DNA from: Pieris napi
Taxonomy: Eukaryota; Arthropoda; Insecta; Lepidoptera; Pieridae
DNA: 64,000 bases
Direction: 5' to 3'
Assembly: GCF_905475465.1 (NCBI RefSeq)
Contig: NC_062244.1
Coordinates: forward strand, 11,464,001 to 11,528,000
A model generated the notes under the pieces. That model saw only the letters and a list, made by a program, of their open reading frames with translations. It was not told the DNA's origin and ran no database searches. This document shows, in pieces, positions 1-11,300 of the stretch (position 1 is its first letter; each line of letters begins with the position of its first letter). Made by a program: the position numbers and the translations under genes.

Positions 1-40
1 TCGATGAGCGAGGAAAGCACCAGCTCTGGGGTCAACGGTA
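1..40 (-). repeat. retroelement ORF tail fragment
   Basis: Read on the minus strand this gives RAGAFLAH, matching the fragment at 40862-40930 (RAGAFLAQRISIAIQR) and the longer copy at 43050-43165. It is the end of a dispersed element ORF cut by the window edge. I do not know the family with certainty; a non-LTR retroelement is my best guess. Confidence 0.5.
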
Positions 41-451
41 ATATCAAACAGGCGCCAACTTAAATCTTTAATTACCGCCTGTACACTTGAACTCCACGGA
101 CCAGGTCTCCAAAGGGAACAAAATCAAATGTAGAATTTATTTCTAAATATCGAATGTAACGGATCTTTTATCCAAATATGTTTAATGGTCATTGAGCTCA
201 TGATCGAATACACTGAATTATCCATACATTCAGAAGGGTACAATTATAATTTCATATTAACGTAACTGCGTCAACGCATTATACAATTCTTGATAGAAAT
301 AATATCGTTTCAACATATGTAATTTCGACTAATTGTATCCTTAAAATGACCTAATTTAAAACCTTTGAAAAGCAAGCGTGCGGCTCAAAATATTCTAGTT
401 ATTTATGTTTTCTGATGGATTATCTAACATATTATTTGTTACCGTCCCCAG

Positions 452-505
452 TGCCCTGGCTTCGCAGATGCTAGCAGCTCAACTGTCTTCACAACAACAA
501 AACAT
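452..505 (+). CDS. pdm3: candidate cassette exon of pdm3 within the POU-specific domain
   Basis: A 54-nt segment lies between an acceptor (tccccag, ending 451) and a donor (GTACGT at 506). In the frame that fits the next exon it reads ALASQMLAAQLSSQQQN, with both junctions in phase 2, so it can be included or skipped without shifting the frame. The next exon (1314) also needs two bases from upstream, so direct joining works. The first half of the POU-specific domain is not seen between 505 and 1314 and is presumably left of the window. If so, this exon falls inside the POU-specific domain, just before FEKLDITP. From memory, vertebrate POU6F2 has an alternatively spliced insertion at about this point. 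It could instead be a chance open segment. Confidence 0.45.
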
Positions 506-1313
506 GTACGTGTTTTGTTTTATATCCACACATCTGAAGTTAACACCATCTCAGAACATGACTATATTCAGCTCGATTAAAACCTATAAGTTCCGATGGT
601 GATAGCTTCTGAATTACACCAGCCTGTTACATGCATTAAGCACACGCTTCACTACGACCGTACATAACTTGTCTTTAAATCTTTCAACGCTGTTTAATAT
701 AATCTAATCTTGATCGGCGATCCATGCATACCACGTGAGTGTAAGCCGCATACAATTATGTCTAATTACCGGTTTTGGAGTTCCTTTCTTTTCCTTTTCA
801 CACGTATACCGTATTTACATACGAGTAATTATGGTAAGAAGGCGCTATACATCAGAAGAACGTTACAATAGTTAAGACAAAGCCATTAACGTCGGCTACC
901 AAATGCGCCGTTCGACATTATGAATAATTGTTATGAGAACTTTATCTGATTAGTTATTTGTAACACGACGTGTAATTTCAGACTTTCCATCTAAAGCTTG
1001 ATGTATTATTTCATTACTTTTTTTATTTATATTAATATTCATTTCGCGCAATTCAAAGCCAGGGCATTGGCATACGTTACCTTTCGCTTCTAATTGAATT
1101 CATTTTATTGTTACGTTCGGTATTAATCAAACTGATTACCCTGGCCTAAATTGCCCATTGTTTTTTCTGTATCTTCAATCGTTAACGCTATGTCAATGTC
1201 CTGCAATTACTCTGTTAATTTGGAAATTAAATTATCTCGGGATGAGGCAACCGTGCGTTATGCTTTCCGTTCGGTCCGTTCAAGTCTAACATTCTAATTT
1301 ATGTTCGATACAG
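506..1313 (+). other. pdm3 intron, no other exon recognised
   Basis: I looked for the missing first half of the POU-specific domain here, on both strands, and saw nothing like it. No repeat was recognised either. Confidence 0.5.
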
Positions 1314-1397
1314 ATTTGAGAAATTGGATATAACACCAAAAAGTGCGCAGAAAATCAAACCGGTGCTCGAACGTTGGATGAAGGAAGCCGAGGAGAG
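1314..1397 (+). CDS. pdm3: pdm3 exon: end of POU-specific domain
   Basis: Acceptor gatacag ends at 1313 and donor GTAAAT starts at 1398. It reads FEKLDITP...RWMKEAEE in frame, entering and leaving in phase 2. It covers the last helix of the POU-specific domain and the start of the linker. Confidence 0.93.
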
Positions 1398-4272
1398 GTA
1401 AATATTGTTTGAGTGAATATTGTATTACCGTCGTGACATTTGGCCTTAACGCTTAGCGATGATGAACATTTCTCAAATCTGGACTAACTGCGCTGTCGTT
1501 ATGCTTTTTTGTTATCGTATTGCTTGTTTACTAACGTAGACCGATGTAGAAATATTTCATTTGTATGAAGTATTTGTTCAACGGTGTGTTGCGTGTGCGT
1601 TTACGAACTTTTCGGATATAGGAGCGGCCCCGATTCTGCGTCGTGTTCACCGTTATCTTGAAAGTTGCATAAGCATACCGGGTTTATTCCCCATCTACCA
1701 CTTAACATCTTATAAAGCCCCCTTGTGTCTATCGATTATACATTTTGCATCATTAAAATGCATTATCTGAATGCAACGGGAATGGTTTAACATTGCAAAT
1801 GGTGCGTTGAATTTGCAATCGCTTGTCCCTCTTGGTGGTAATTTTTAACGAGCGCCCCTGCCAACGAATTGTACTTGAATTAATTTCTGATATAGATTCA
1901 GTCTCGTCTTCATTAAGGTAACTAACAAATCATCCATTTAACTTTAATCACGCCTGACTTGTTTATTTTTATTTTAACCCTCTGTTTTAGATTGGTTACC
2001 TTGTATAAGACCTACAGTTACAGGTTACACACTCTTGAAAACGCTTTTGTTTCTTCGGTTTTTATGTCAATAATAATGTAGTACGTGGTGAATATTTTTA
2101 AAATACACTAATATTGTTATTAATAATATACAACAATTGGTAATTTTTTTATAAACGGAACGTGTGGGTACTTTTGACACGGGTTTTCTCAACATATGTA
2201 CCCGCTTCAAAAGCGATTTTTTATGTAAATAATACCTACGTAATACGTGGCGTAGAATTTTGAAATATACTAATTTTATTACTAATAAAATACAAAATTA
2301 GTGATTTTTTATATAATCCGAACGTGTGGGTACTTTCACATGGGTTTTCCGAGCACATCTACCCGCTTCAAACGCGTCGCGGTACATAAATTTAAGCTTC
2401 AAATAACGAAGTTTTATTAATTTTAGTATACGAATTACTAACCGTATGATGTATTTTGGATATCCGTCTTTACACGGCCCAGAAATCAGTGGCGATATCG
2501 GGTGGTGGGGATGAAATCGGCTCGTAGTTTGAATCGGCAGTAGTTGATAATTAGGGTACGATTTGCCTACACACGAGGTGATCTAAGGAGCAACCTAGGG
2601 TGCCCTCCACCACTTCCCAGATTTTGCCTTTTATTTAGGGCCGTGTGTAGACGCTTTAACGTGACAACAAATCTTAAAATGCACTGTAAAAACTGCATCA
2701 GTAAAAATCTCTTACTGATGCAATAAGTTTCATACCAAAAGCTACATAAATGCATCAATATCTCATTCATTTATGTATTCAAATGGCATTCGCATTATGA
2801 AACCAGACCAAGGTTCATTATTTACATTTGACAGGCTTATTTGTGATATGAACTTGGAGTGTATATTACGAAAATCTCTCTCCCTGTATTTCTTGATTTT
2901 GGGTACGCATAAATAATTTCAAGAGGTCCGGTTAACACGTTTATTATTTCTATTCATTAGACTTGTTCGTGACACGGCTTAAACGAATTAAGAGTAGCAA
3001 TTTCCTCAACGATGGTATTGCAGGTGAAAGTTTCTAGATGTTCTCTATATTAAAAATATGCAAAACGTTTACTTATGCTAGAACAATGTCGTCGTTACAC
3101 ACACTACACACTTCTCACAAACACATTACCCAGATGTATAGAAGTGTGGATATAATTATTAATATTAATTTACAGGTATGCATCGGGCCAGAATCATCTA
3201 ACGGACTTTATCGGTATGGAACCAAGTAAGAAGCGGAAACGGCGCACGTCCTTCACACCACAAGCCTTAGAACTCCTTAATGCGCACTTCGAAAGAAATA
3301 CTCATCCATCAGGTACGAATTGTTAACTAAAGCTATTTGCTAGAAGAGCTTTTTTATATTTTATTTGTTGACGTGATAACGTCTTATAACGTCGGCTGCA
3401 CGCACGAAAAACATGATTCATTGTCACATACCGCCTGTGTGCAAGCGAGAGCGCGAAACAAGCGATAGAGACGCACGATCGGCCTAAGCGTTTGGCTTGT
3501 GACGCATTTATCTCTCTTCCAATCGTCGGCCGATGCGTCCAAAAGAGACAGCAGCAGTATACAACCTATACGTGAACTGTCAACTGTTTATAAAATGAAG
3601 TGAAAAGCCTTCTTTGTAAACATGTATACAAAATAATGATAATTTAGTGATAATAATTCAATTCAAATCATGAAAGTATGCAATTTTTCGTCAATGTTTT
3701 CTTATGACGTTATCATGTAAAATTATCGTCTGCAAACGGATTTAACAGACAACCAATTGTATTTTTTTTACTGAATATGAGAGAACTATGACCTTTTCCT
3801 TTCGAATAATTGAGGCATTAGGTTTTGTATTAGAAGCATTTCATATATTTATATACCTTCAGAAGTGTACATTGCGTTACCTATATGAATAAATGATTTT
3901 GACTTTTGTCGCCATTATTGTAATGATGAGAACAAAATGTCTAATAGCTATTTAAGGTTTTAATTGAATAAGATAGTTATTGAATAAGTCAAGAAAAAAA
4001 CTAACTGTGTTAGTTTTAAAAACCCAAATAAAACCCAGGAGACTGATAAATTCGTATCCAAAGTAAATTAAATACAATTGCGCTTCCAAATTACATTCTT
4101 ATAGAAATGTGTTGTACAAATAAATAATGATAATTTTATTTTTCCAGGTACGGAAATAACTGGTCTCGCGCATCAACTAGGCTACGAACGTGAAGTTATC
4201 AGAATATGGTTTTGCAACAAACGTCAGGCTTTGAAAAATACTGTACGAATGATGTCAAAAGGAATGGTCTAA
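1314..4272 (+). CDS. pdm3: POU6-class homeobox transcription factor pdm3, 3' part of gene
   Basis: Nuclear DNA-binding regulator of the POU6F/pdm3 class, which in flies acts in neuronal differentiation and pigmentation (family knowledge). Three exons are certain: 1314-1397 ends the POU-specific domain (FEKLDITPKSAQKIKPVLER), 3176-3312 holds the linker and the first part of the homeodomain (EPSKKRKRRTSFTPQALELL), and 4148-4272 holds homeodomain helix 3 (REVIRIWFCNKRQALKN) and the stop. Junction phases are 2, then 1, and all introns are GT-AG. The WFCNKRQ recognition helix is the POU hallmark, and FEKLDITPKSAQKIKPVLERW is the POU6 form rather than POU2/3. The protein ends 11 residues after WFCNKRQALKN, a short tail. 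The N-terminal exons are outside the window. The 1778-nt intron between the first two exons carries a diverged tandem duplication. Confidence 0.93.
2066..2378 (+). repeat. diverged tandem duplication in pdm3 intron
   Basis: Two adjacent units of about 150 bp share the blocks gtacgtgg/tacgtggcg, aatatactaat, the GAACGTGTGGGTACTTT segment (near 2159 and 2319), an ac/ca-tgggttttc block and TACCCGCTTCAAA before a CG-rich end. The first unit runs to about 2213, the second to about 2378. I do not recognise the unit as a known element. Confidence 0.7.
3176..3312 (+). CDS. pdm3: pdm3 exon: linker and first half of POU homeodomain
   Basis: Acceptor tttacag ends at 3175 and donor GTACGA starts at 3313. 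It encodes YASGQNHLTDFIGMEPSKK followed by the basic RKRRTSF arm and homeodomain helices 1-2, ending in NTHPSG. It is entered in phase 2 and left in phase 1. Confidence 0.95.
3855..3906 (-). repeat. LINE 3' tail fragment
   Basis: On the minus strand this reads the tail (tcatttattcatataggtaa, then cacaatgtacac) also seen at 29707, 41136 and 48525. A short dispersed fragment in the pdm3 intron. Confidence 0.6.
4148..4272 (+). CDS. pdm3: pdm3 terminal exon: recognition helix and stop
   Basis: Acceptor ttttccag ends at 4147. It encodes TEITGLAHQLGYEREVIRIW, then FCNKRQALKN and a short tail MMSKGMV with TAA at 4270-4272. This completes the POU homeodomain. Confidence 0.95.
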
Positions 4273-7200
4273 TGTTACTGTCATATTTAACGTCAACTAT
4301 TTTAATGTCTTATTATTGTCATTTGTTTAAAACGCCTCTTGACCTGAAAAAAATAGCTATTTGACCTGGACAAACCACGTTATTCATAACAAATCAGTCT
4401 TTTTACACAATTTTAAAGTCTCTGTCAAATTGTGTGTACGCTGTGGTGAAAAGACATATTATTGTGACAGTGTATTACGACTGATCTAGTTTTATGAATA
4501 AAAGGATGTCAGTAGCAGATTCAATAGACCCTCGTAGATATGAAAATGGTTTGACATATCGTGACTTAAGTAACTGTCAAAATGGTCTAAAATCGATGAA
4601 TTCGTTCATAAACAAGGCGAACAGTTATACCCTTAATTTTATCTAAATATCCTTGTTTTAAAAATTGTTTGATAAGTAAAAAGCTCTCTTAAACTACTTA
4701 TGTATTCGAACTGAAGTTTTTGTCTCTTATATCCGTGTTTACGCTATGACGAAAAGAGACAGATCGATTTAAATCGTTAACTTTTTAGTTAGATTTTCAG
4801 GGACAGCTGTTGAAAGGATTATTATGATTAGATCATTTTGCCCCTGTTTTAAGAAAGTGATTATAATTATTTCTTTATTATATAAACACCGATCTTTAAA
4901 TGCATTTTATAAGGACCGTGTTTTAATAATTCTTACGTCTAGCTACAAAAGCTGTAAACTAATATTTTGACAGATTTGACATATTGGAATACAGACAATA
5001 CGACAAATATTATGCGACAGACGTATATAGCCTTATTAATCTTTATTCATAGATTACCTCTATCTAACACTTGATCATGTGACCTTTTCACGTCTGTCGG
5101 ATAGTACTTGTCTAGGTCACCGTTGTCTTTTGTCTTTGCGATAAATATTTTATCTTCGATCCCCGTTCATACAAAAGGGAGATTTAAAATTCGTTATTTT
5201 AGCTTACGGTCTGGCCTTACTCGAATCTGACGATTCCAGCCAAGTTTAGTAAAGTAATAAGTTTTTAATGGAATGTTTATGTAAAATAAAACATTTTGAC
5301 TGATATACTCGTCTCGATGTAGCTATTTTAACAATATAAATTGTTCGTAGAATAACTAGGTGTTTAGTACAAAATTAATATTGGCTTTTCGTTTCCTTGA
5401 ATGAGTTGTGAATGCATTTTGTAAATAAGTACAACGTGAAATCTCATAGTAAGGTTATTTATTTTTACTCTGAGTTCTTTTGTTTTTAGCGAAATGTGCA
5501 CCGTATAGTTTAGAATATGTAGTGAATGTGTCAGTCTTAGTGGCCTACCTTTTTCGACTCTTAGTTTTTCTGTTATTAGATAGATATAAAACAATATGTA
5601 TAAATGCATTGTCGTAATGTAAATATTGTTCGTTTAGTTTAAATGTATTATTAGTTGTAGTTTAGTATAAGTTTTTAGCTTTGTAAGATTTGTGTATACA
5701 AGTTAGAAATTTGTTGCGATAATTCTTGAAAGCCTTTATTTCAATGTTTGCGAATACTCCATTTGTTTTAACATGTCACACGTTTAGCAGCAGGTCTGGA
5801 GTGCATATTTTTTGGAATCCAACAAAACTAATAAAATTACCTCGCATTTGGAAAGTAGATTTTGAAATATAGAATTTTCAAAAAATTGAAATTATATTTG
5901 ATTTAAGCAATTGAATCCAAAATGTATGCACGATTTTTGACTTTTTCTTTTCAACTACCCTCACTAAACGGTTATATTTTGTACATGACTCAGATGGCGA
6001 TAGATAATATTCCAAGTACCGACACCACTCAGAATTTTACGGCGAAGAGCCCCAAACATTTCCTAATAGACCTACTGCTATTCGTTCAGAAATAGATTTA
6101 AGACGTAATTTAACGTATGTTAATGACCAATGAAAACCAACTTGTGATGAATAATATTTGTACTGTTACCTACTACTTAACAAGAGTCGTTAAAAAATAT
6201 TATTAAAAATATTGAACATATTTTTCGGCTGTTGAAAAAATTGTAAATACAATATTAAGGATAATAAAACTATTTGGATTAATATTTAGGAACAAAAGGG
6301 AAAAAATATTATCAAAATTTATATTTTCAAAAATTATTACAAATGCAAAAAATGTGTATTTAAAGTGGAGGGTTCGGCCATAATCAAAATTATCGTTAAA
6401 CGGATTTTTTACGACTTTGCACATCACACACACAAACAAATCAGTACGGTATACAGTGTCTATGTGCGATGCGATGTCTCAATCATATTAAGGAAACAGG
6501 TTTTTCTTTACACCGACCGATCCGGGATTAATTAATCTAATTATAGAATAATATTATCAGAAACGATACTACGTTTATCCGATATTAAGCCGAATACTTA
6601 AATAGATGTACCATAGTGCTTTATCGTTAAATAAAAACCTGATTCCCCTCAAACATTAGCGTAATAGTCAGCATAGAAATAATGCTAAGTACAAAATAAT
6701 TAATTAATTATAAAACTGCTAGTCCGTTATAAAATAAAGTTTATTATAATTGAGAGATGGATCGCATCGCACCCTGGTTTTCATACGCAATTACATAGTA
6801 ATAGTAGTTTAAAAATTATGGAAATCTACACATAACTTCATCTGTAACACATATTCAAACCAAACTGTAACAGTATCTAATAGTGATTAATTTCTCTTCC
6901 TGTAATGGTACCGATTGAATGATATGGCTGCTGGTTTATGAAGAAATGCAGATTAAAGGCAGATAACTGTTTGAATTCTTGTTTTATTCATTTTATTATC
7001 ACCCATAGACAATTTAACCTATTTAACTTATCCTTTTACGAGAGATTTAAGAAATTTTGTTTTGCACGTAGCCTAGGGGCGCTATAAATCTTTTCATTCA
7101 AATATTGTCGCAAGGTCGATTAAAACAAGTAACTTCGGGTCATGTAATATTTACATAAAAATTAAAACACATTTATCTACTACAGTATTATCCTAGAAAT

Positions 7201-8249
7201 AAGGCGGTTTAAGGCCGATAATTTAATAAGAATAAATTAAATAAAAAAATCTGACCACTTAAAAAAAGGTAAAGTTTTACTTATTGCATATATGTACGGT
7301 GTCTTTCTATGCATAATTAAATAGAAAGGTACTTATTTAATGATGGTTTTAATAAGTTGTAATTGTAAGTAATTAATAAACATTTAGTAAATAATTCGTG
7401 CCTATTTACATTTTTTATCGTAAATTTCAAAATATAGTCAGAATGTTGAGTCAACGATGCGTTCGAATTACACAATACGTTTAAATGAAAGTATATTTCA
7501 TAATATTTAATATATATAAAATAAACCTATAAGAGATTTTCCCGCAATAAAAAGAAATACTATCATAACATTCTGTAGCGGCAAGGCTTAGTTCTTTTGA
7601 CCTTACCGCACACGTGTATATATATATATACATATTTTTGTACTATCAAGAATCAAACACATTTTTTTCTTAATATTTCTTAATAATAATAATTAAAAAA
7701 AGATATTAAATATCATGTACAACATTGTGACATATGAATCACTAGAATTTCAGTTTTTATAGAATGACAATGACAACTACATTACTGACAAATGACAAAC
7801 TTTTATAACTACTACTGGGCACTGGCATTTGGCAAACGATAATATAATTTTCATAATTTCATATTTTTCAGAATTCAGAAATATACAATGGAGTCGACGA
7901 ATCACGAATTAAAAGAAATTACGCAAATTTTTTAAAGGCACGCGTTAATTGATAAATATTTTTGATCAAAACAAACAAAGCTTTGTTTGATTTGCGCTTT
8001 TGAAGTAATTTAAATTAGCCTAACTTTACAAAACCACTACAAGAGTGTATTACAATTACCAGTGTAACATCGTAATTCTCTCATTGCGTCAAACGCGTAC
8101 CAGAAACCATGAACGTCTATTGTGTTATGAATCATAAGGTTAGGGGTTAGTGGTTAGTGGTATGTGTAATTAAGTAGTTGATTCGTGTACGATAGCGTCG
8201 GGCGTTGACTTCTCTGATAGGAATCCGGTAGTGAGTAATCGATGGAAAC
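4273..8249. other. pdm3 3' UTR and intergenic spacer
   Basis: Very AT-rich with no credible exon. Several AATAAA-type signals follow the pdm3 stop (for example near 4496 and 6727), so the 3' UTR may be long. Two copies of a small dispersed motif (around 4418-4455 and 4714-4766) lie here. A (TA)n run is at 7617-7631. The stretch 8100-8249 presumably holds the Ptpmeg promoter and 5' UTR, but no TATA box or clear initiator is evident. Confidence 0.5.
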
Positions 8250-8399
8250 ATGATTGAGAGTGTATCGCGCCGTGCATTTAGTAGTTCCAGTGGTACATAT
8301 AACGTGCGAGCATCCGAGCTCGCGAGAGAACGAAAGCTAAATATTTTCAATGTCACTGTGCTGTTTTTGGATGACACCCAACAATCCTTTCAAATCGAG
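8250..8399 (+). CDS. Ptpmeg: Ptpmeg exon 1 (start, FERM F1)
   Basis: Starts at ATG 8250 (MIESVSRRAF) and ends in phase 0 at donor GTAAGA. TYNVRASELARERKL is the conserved family start. Upstream ATGs in the leader are out of context. Confidence 0.92.
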
Positions 8400-11300
8400 G
8401 TAAGACCTGTACATTTTCGGATAATTTGGATAACTTTTTTGGGATACATTCCAAAAGCATAAGCTACAATAGAATATATATGAAGTGTTTGGTTGTCTAG
8501 GAATCAGATGAAGAAACTCCTTTCTTCCTTTCTTAAGCTTAACAGTAAAATAAGTTTAATAAAAATATTTTTATTTTATCATAATACTGTTGCTATTAAA
8601 TGTTTTGCTGCTAAATGTTTCAAATTTAAATATTTATTTGCTTACATACATGTTCTTACTTTGCTGACAAGCACCCATGATTTCATTTCATATATAAAGA
8701 GTAATAAGAATATCCATAACATGCTATGTGTTTTTTCCATACCCTGACTGACTTATTATTGATTTTTTTAGAAAAAGGCAAAGGGTAGCACTCTTCTTGA
8801 GCTAGTGTTCCAACATCTAGATCTAATTGAGAAGGATTATTTTGGATTACAATTTACTGAGAATGGTTCACCACCTAGTGCAACAAATACTGAAATAACC
8901 GTGAGTACATATACATTTTGTTACTATCTAAATACCAGTAATATAAACATAATAATAACTGGTGTATCAATAAAACTCTATTTATATACCAGATATATAT
9001 TAAGGTCATTGGCAATTGCAGCTTAAAAGATAACTAAATTGCACAATATAAGTTTTTATCCTGATGAATGATAAGATATAAGAAAGAGGTTTATAGATTG
9101 TCTTTTAAATATAAATAAGCCACGAAAATTAAAAATGTTTAAGTCACATTGGAATTAGATATCTCTTTATACCTATGAAAGCAAATGAAGTTAGTTGAAT
9201 AGTCAACAAAAATCTTACTTATGCATTTATTGTGTGTAAAACAATTCACATAATACTAAATAAATTAAATTGGGAATCTAATAAGGAATATATTTTGAAA
9301 AGTTGTATGGTACAAGTGCATACTATAAAATTACATTTCCATTGAGTCATACATCATCCTTAAGGTCTTGCTTAGTTCTTTTACATTAATTAATCTACTA
9401 TCAGTGAGTCATTGTGTTTATTTAATTAGTAGTTTAAGGAATTCTTATCAATCAAAGACTTTTCACTTAGTATATAGGTGAAAGGTGTGTCTATTCAAGT
9501 TTATAATTAAGTTTAAAGTGATGGTATTAAGTTGTTTAATTTCTGGAATAACTTCAAATAAAGTTAAAAGTGTGTGGTAAGTAATTTATGTGTCTTGTCT
9601 TATTAATAGTAAGTAGCCCTGTGATTTCTCCCTGTTATTTGGTTATTATGATTGTATAAAGCTTATACTATCCTTTTTCAATAAATAGGTTATTAAAAAT
9701 TTAATTATTTCTATTGCGTCTGATTTCTATAGGTAATTAGGGGTGACCTAAGTGGAATTTGGGTTCGATACAAAGAATCTGCCAAAATAAATACAAATGT
9801 TACAATTAAAGTAAACGCAGCCAATTAAAAGTAACAATAATCTTCTATAGGATTGCTAACTTGCATTCTAGGAATCGAGTATGTAAAAAATGTGCATATT
9901 TGCACATATCATTAAACATTTGAATAAATTTATGGTCATTTCACGCATACAATCTCAGTTTTTATATGAATTTCATGCTTTCACCAATATCACTCTCAGT
10001 AATGTTATTCCTCCTAATAAATGATAATTATTAAATATTAATAGTAAAATTATTAATATATTGTTTCAAAATAAGATTGCATTTTTCTACTTCTGTGACT
10101 TAATAATATCTGTGATTAATTACCAGAAAAATATATGTGGATAATAGGTGGATAAAATAGAAAGTATAATACACTATAAAGCCAGTTAATTGACTATTAA
10201 AAGAATATCATTCAGTAAAACATAGACTTGCGAATGAATAACGTAGCTATTAATTTATATAACAATAGATTATTAAACTATATTTTAATTTGGATGCCTA
10301 ATGCAACCGATAAACAAAAAAATTATTACATTGGTATAATATAATAATAATATATAGTTATTTGCATTTGCTCAAAGAAGTATTAAATAAGAAAAGGAAA
10401 ACAAAACAATATTAATGCATCTTCAGGTAGCTTTAGGCAAGGGGGTATAGAAGATGGTTACAACTATTGCCTCATTCTTTGATGCTTGATAAAAATAAAA
10501 ATAATTTTTTTGTCCCACCAAAAAGTATTTGTGTATCATATTTAAATATCCTCATTGTAACATACATTTTCAGCGCTGGTTGGATAGCAGTAAATCAGTA
10601 AAGAAACAAGTTGGTGTCAACGCTCAGTTCTGGCTTTCTGTCAGGTTCTACCCTCCAGAACCGTGCCGACTTGCCGAGGAGTTCACGAGATATTTACTCT
10701 GCTTACAATTGAGAAAGTTATTGCTCGATGGTCGCATGATTGCTCCGAGAAACACCGCTCTTTTGCTCGCTTCTTTTACTGTGCAAGGTAGGATTGATGC
10801 AAATGCAACTTCTATATAATAAGTTTTCATAAGCATAGAGATTGCCTAAATTATTTGAATTACACCCTAAGTTTATCAGATATCAGTCCTTCTCTTTAGA
10901 ATTTAATAAGCATTTTGTAACATATTATTAATAATCCTAATGTTGTGTATGTTTCAAGGAACCATGCAAATCATAGATTTAAATTTTTTTTATTATTATG
11001 GAACATAAGTTACAGGTATCACTTATTCCACGTCATTTGGATAGGTTGACATCCCTACTCATCGGCAAAGTAGACAGAGAGTGTAGGCCAAGAGAAAAAG
11101 CCAGCGTAAAAAACTCTCGGTACTCATTTAAAATAGCAAATCATCAAACAACACTTATTTTAAAACCAATATCTCAAATTAATTAGAAGTAGCCTGTCTA
11201 GCACTAGCCCCTTTTATCAACTATATAATCGTTAACTTTATAGTAAGCATTTTTACATAGCTTTAATTTAGAAAAGCAAAGTTTCCCATATCTATATTGA

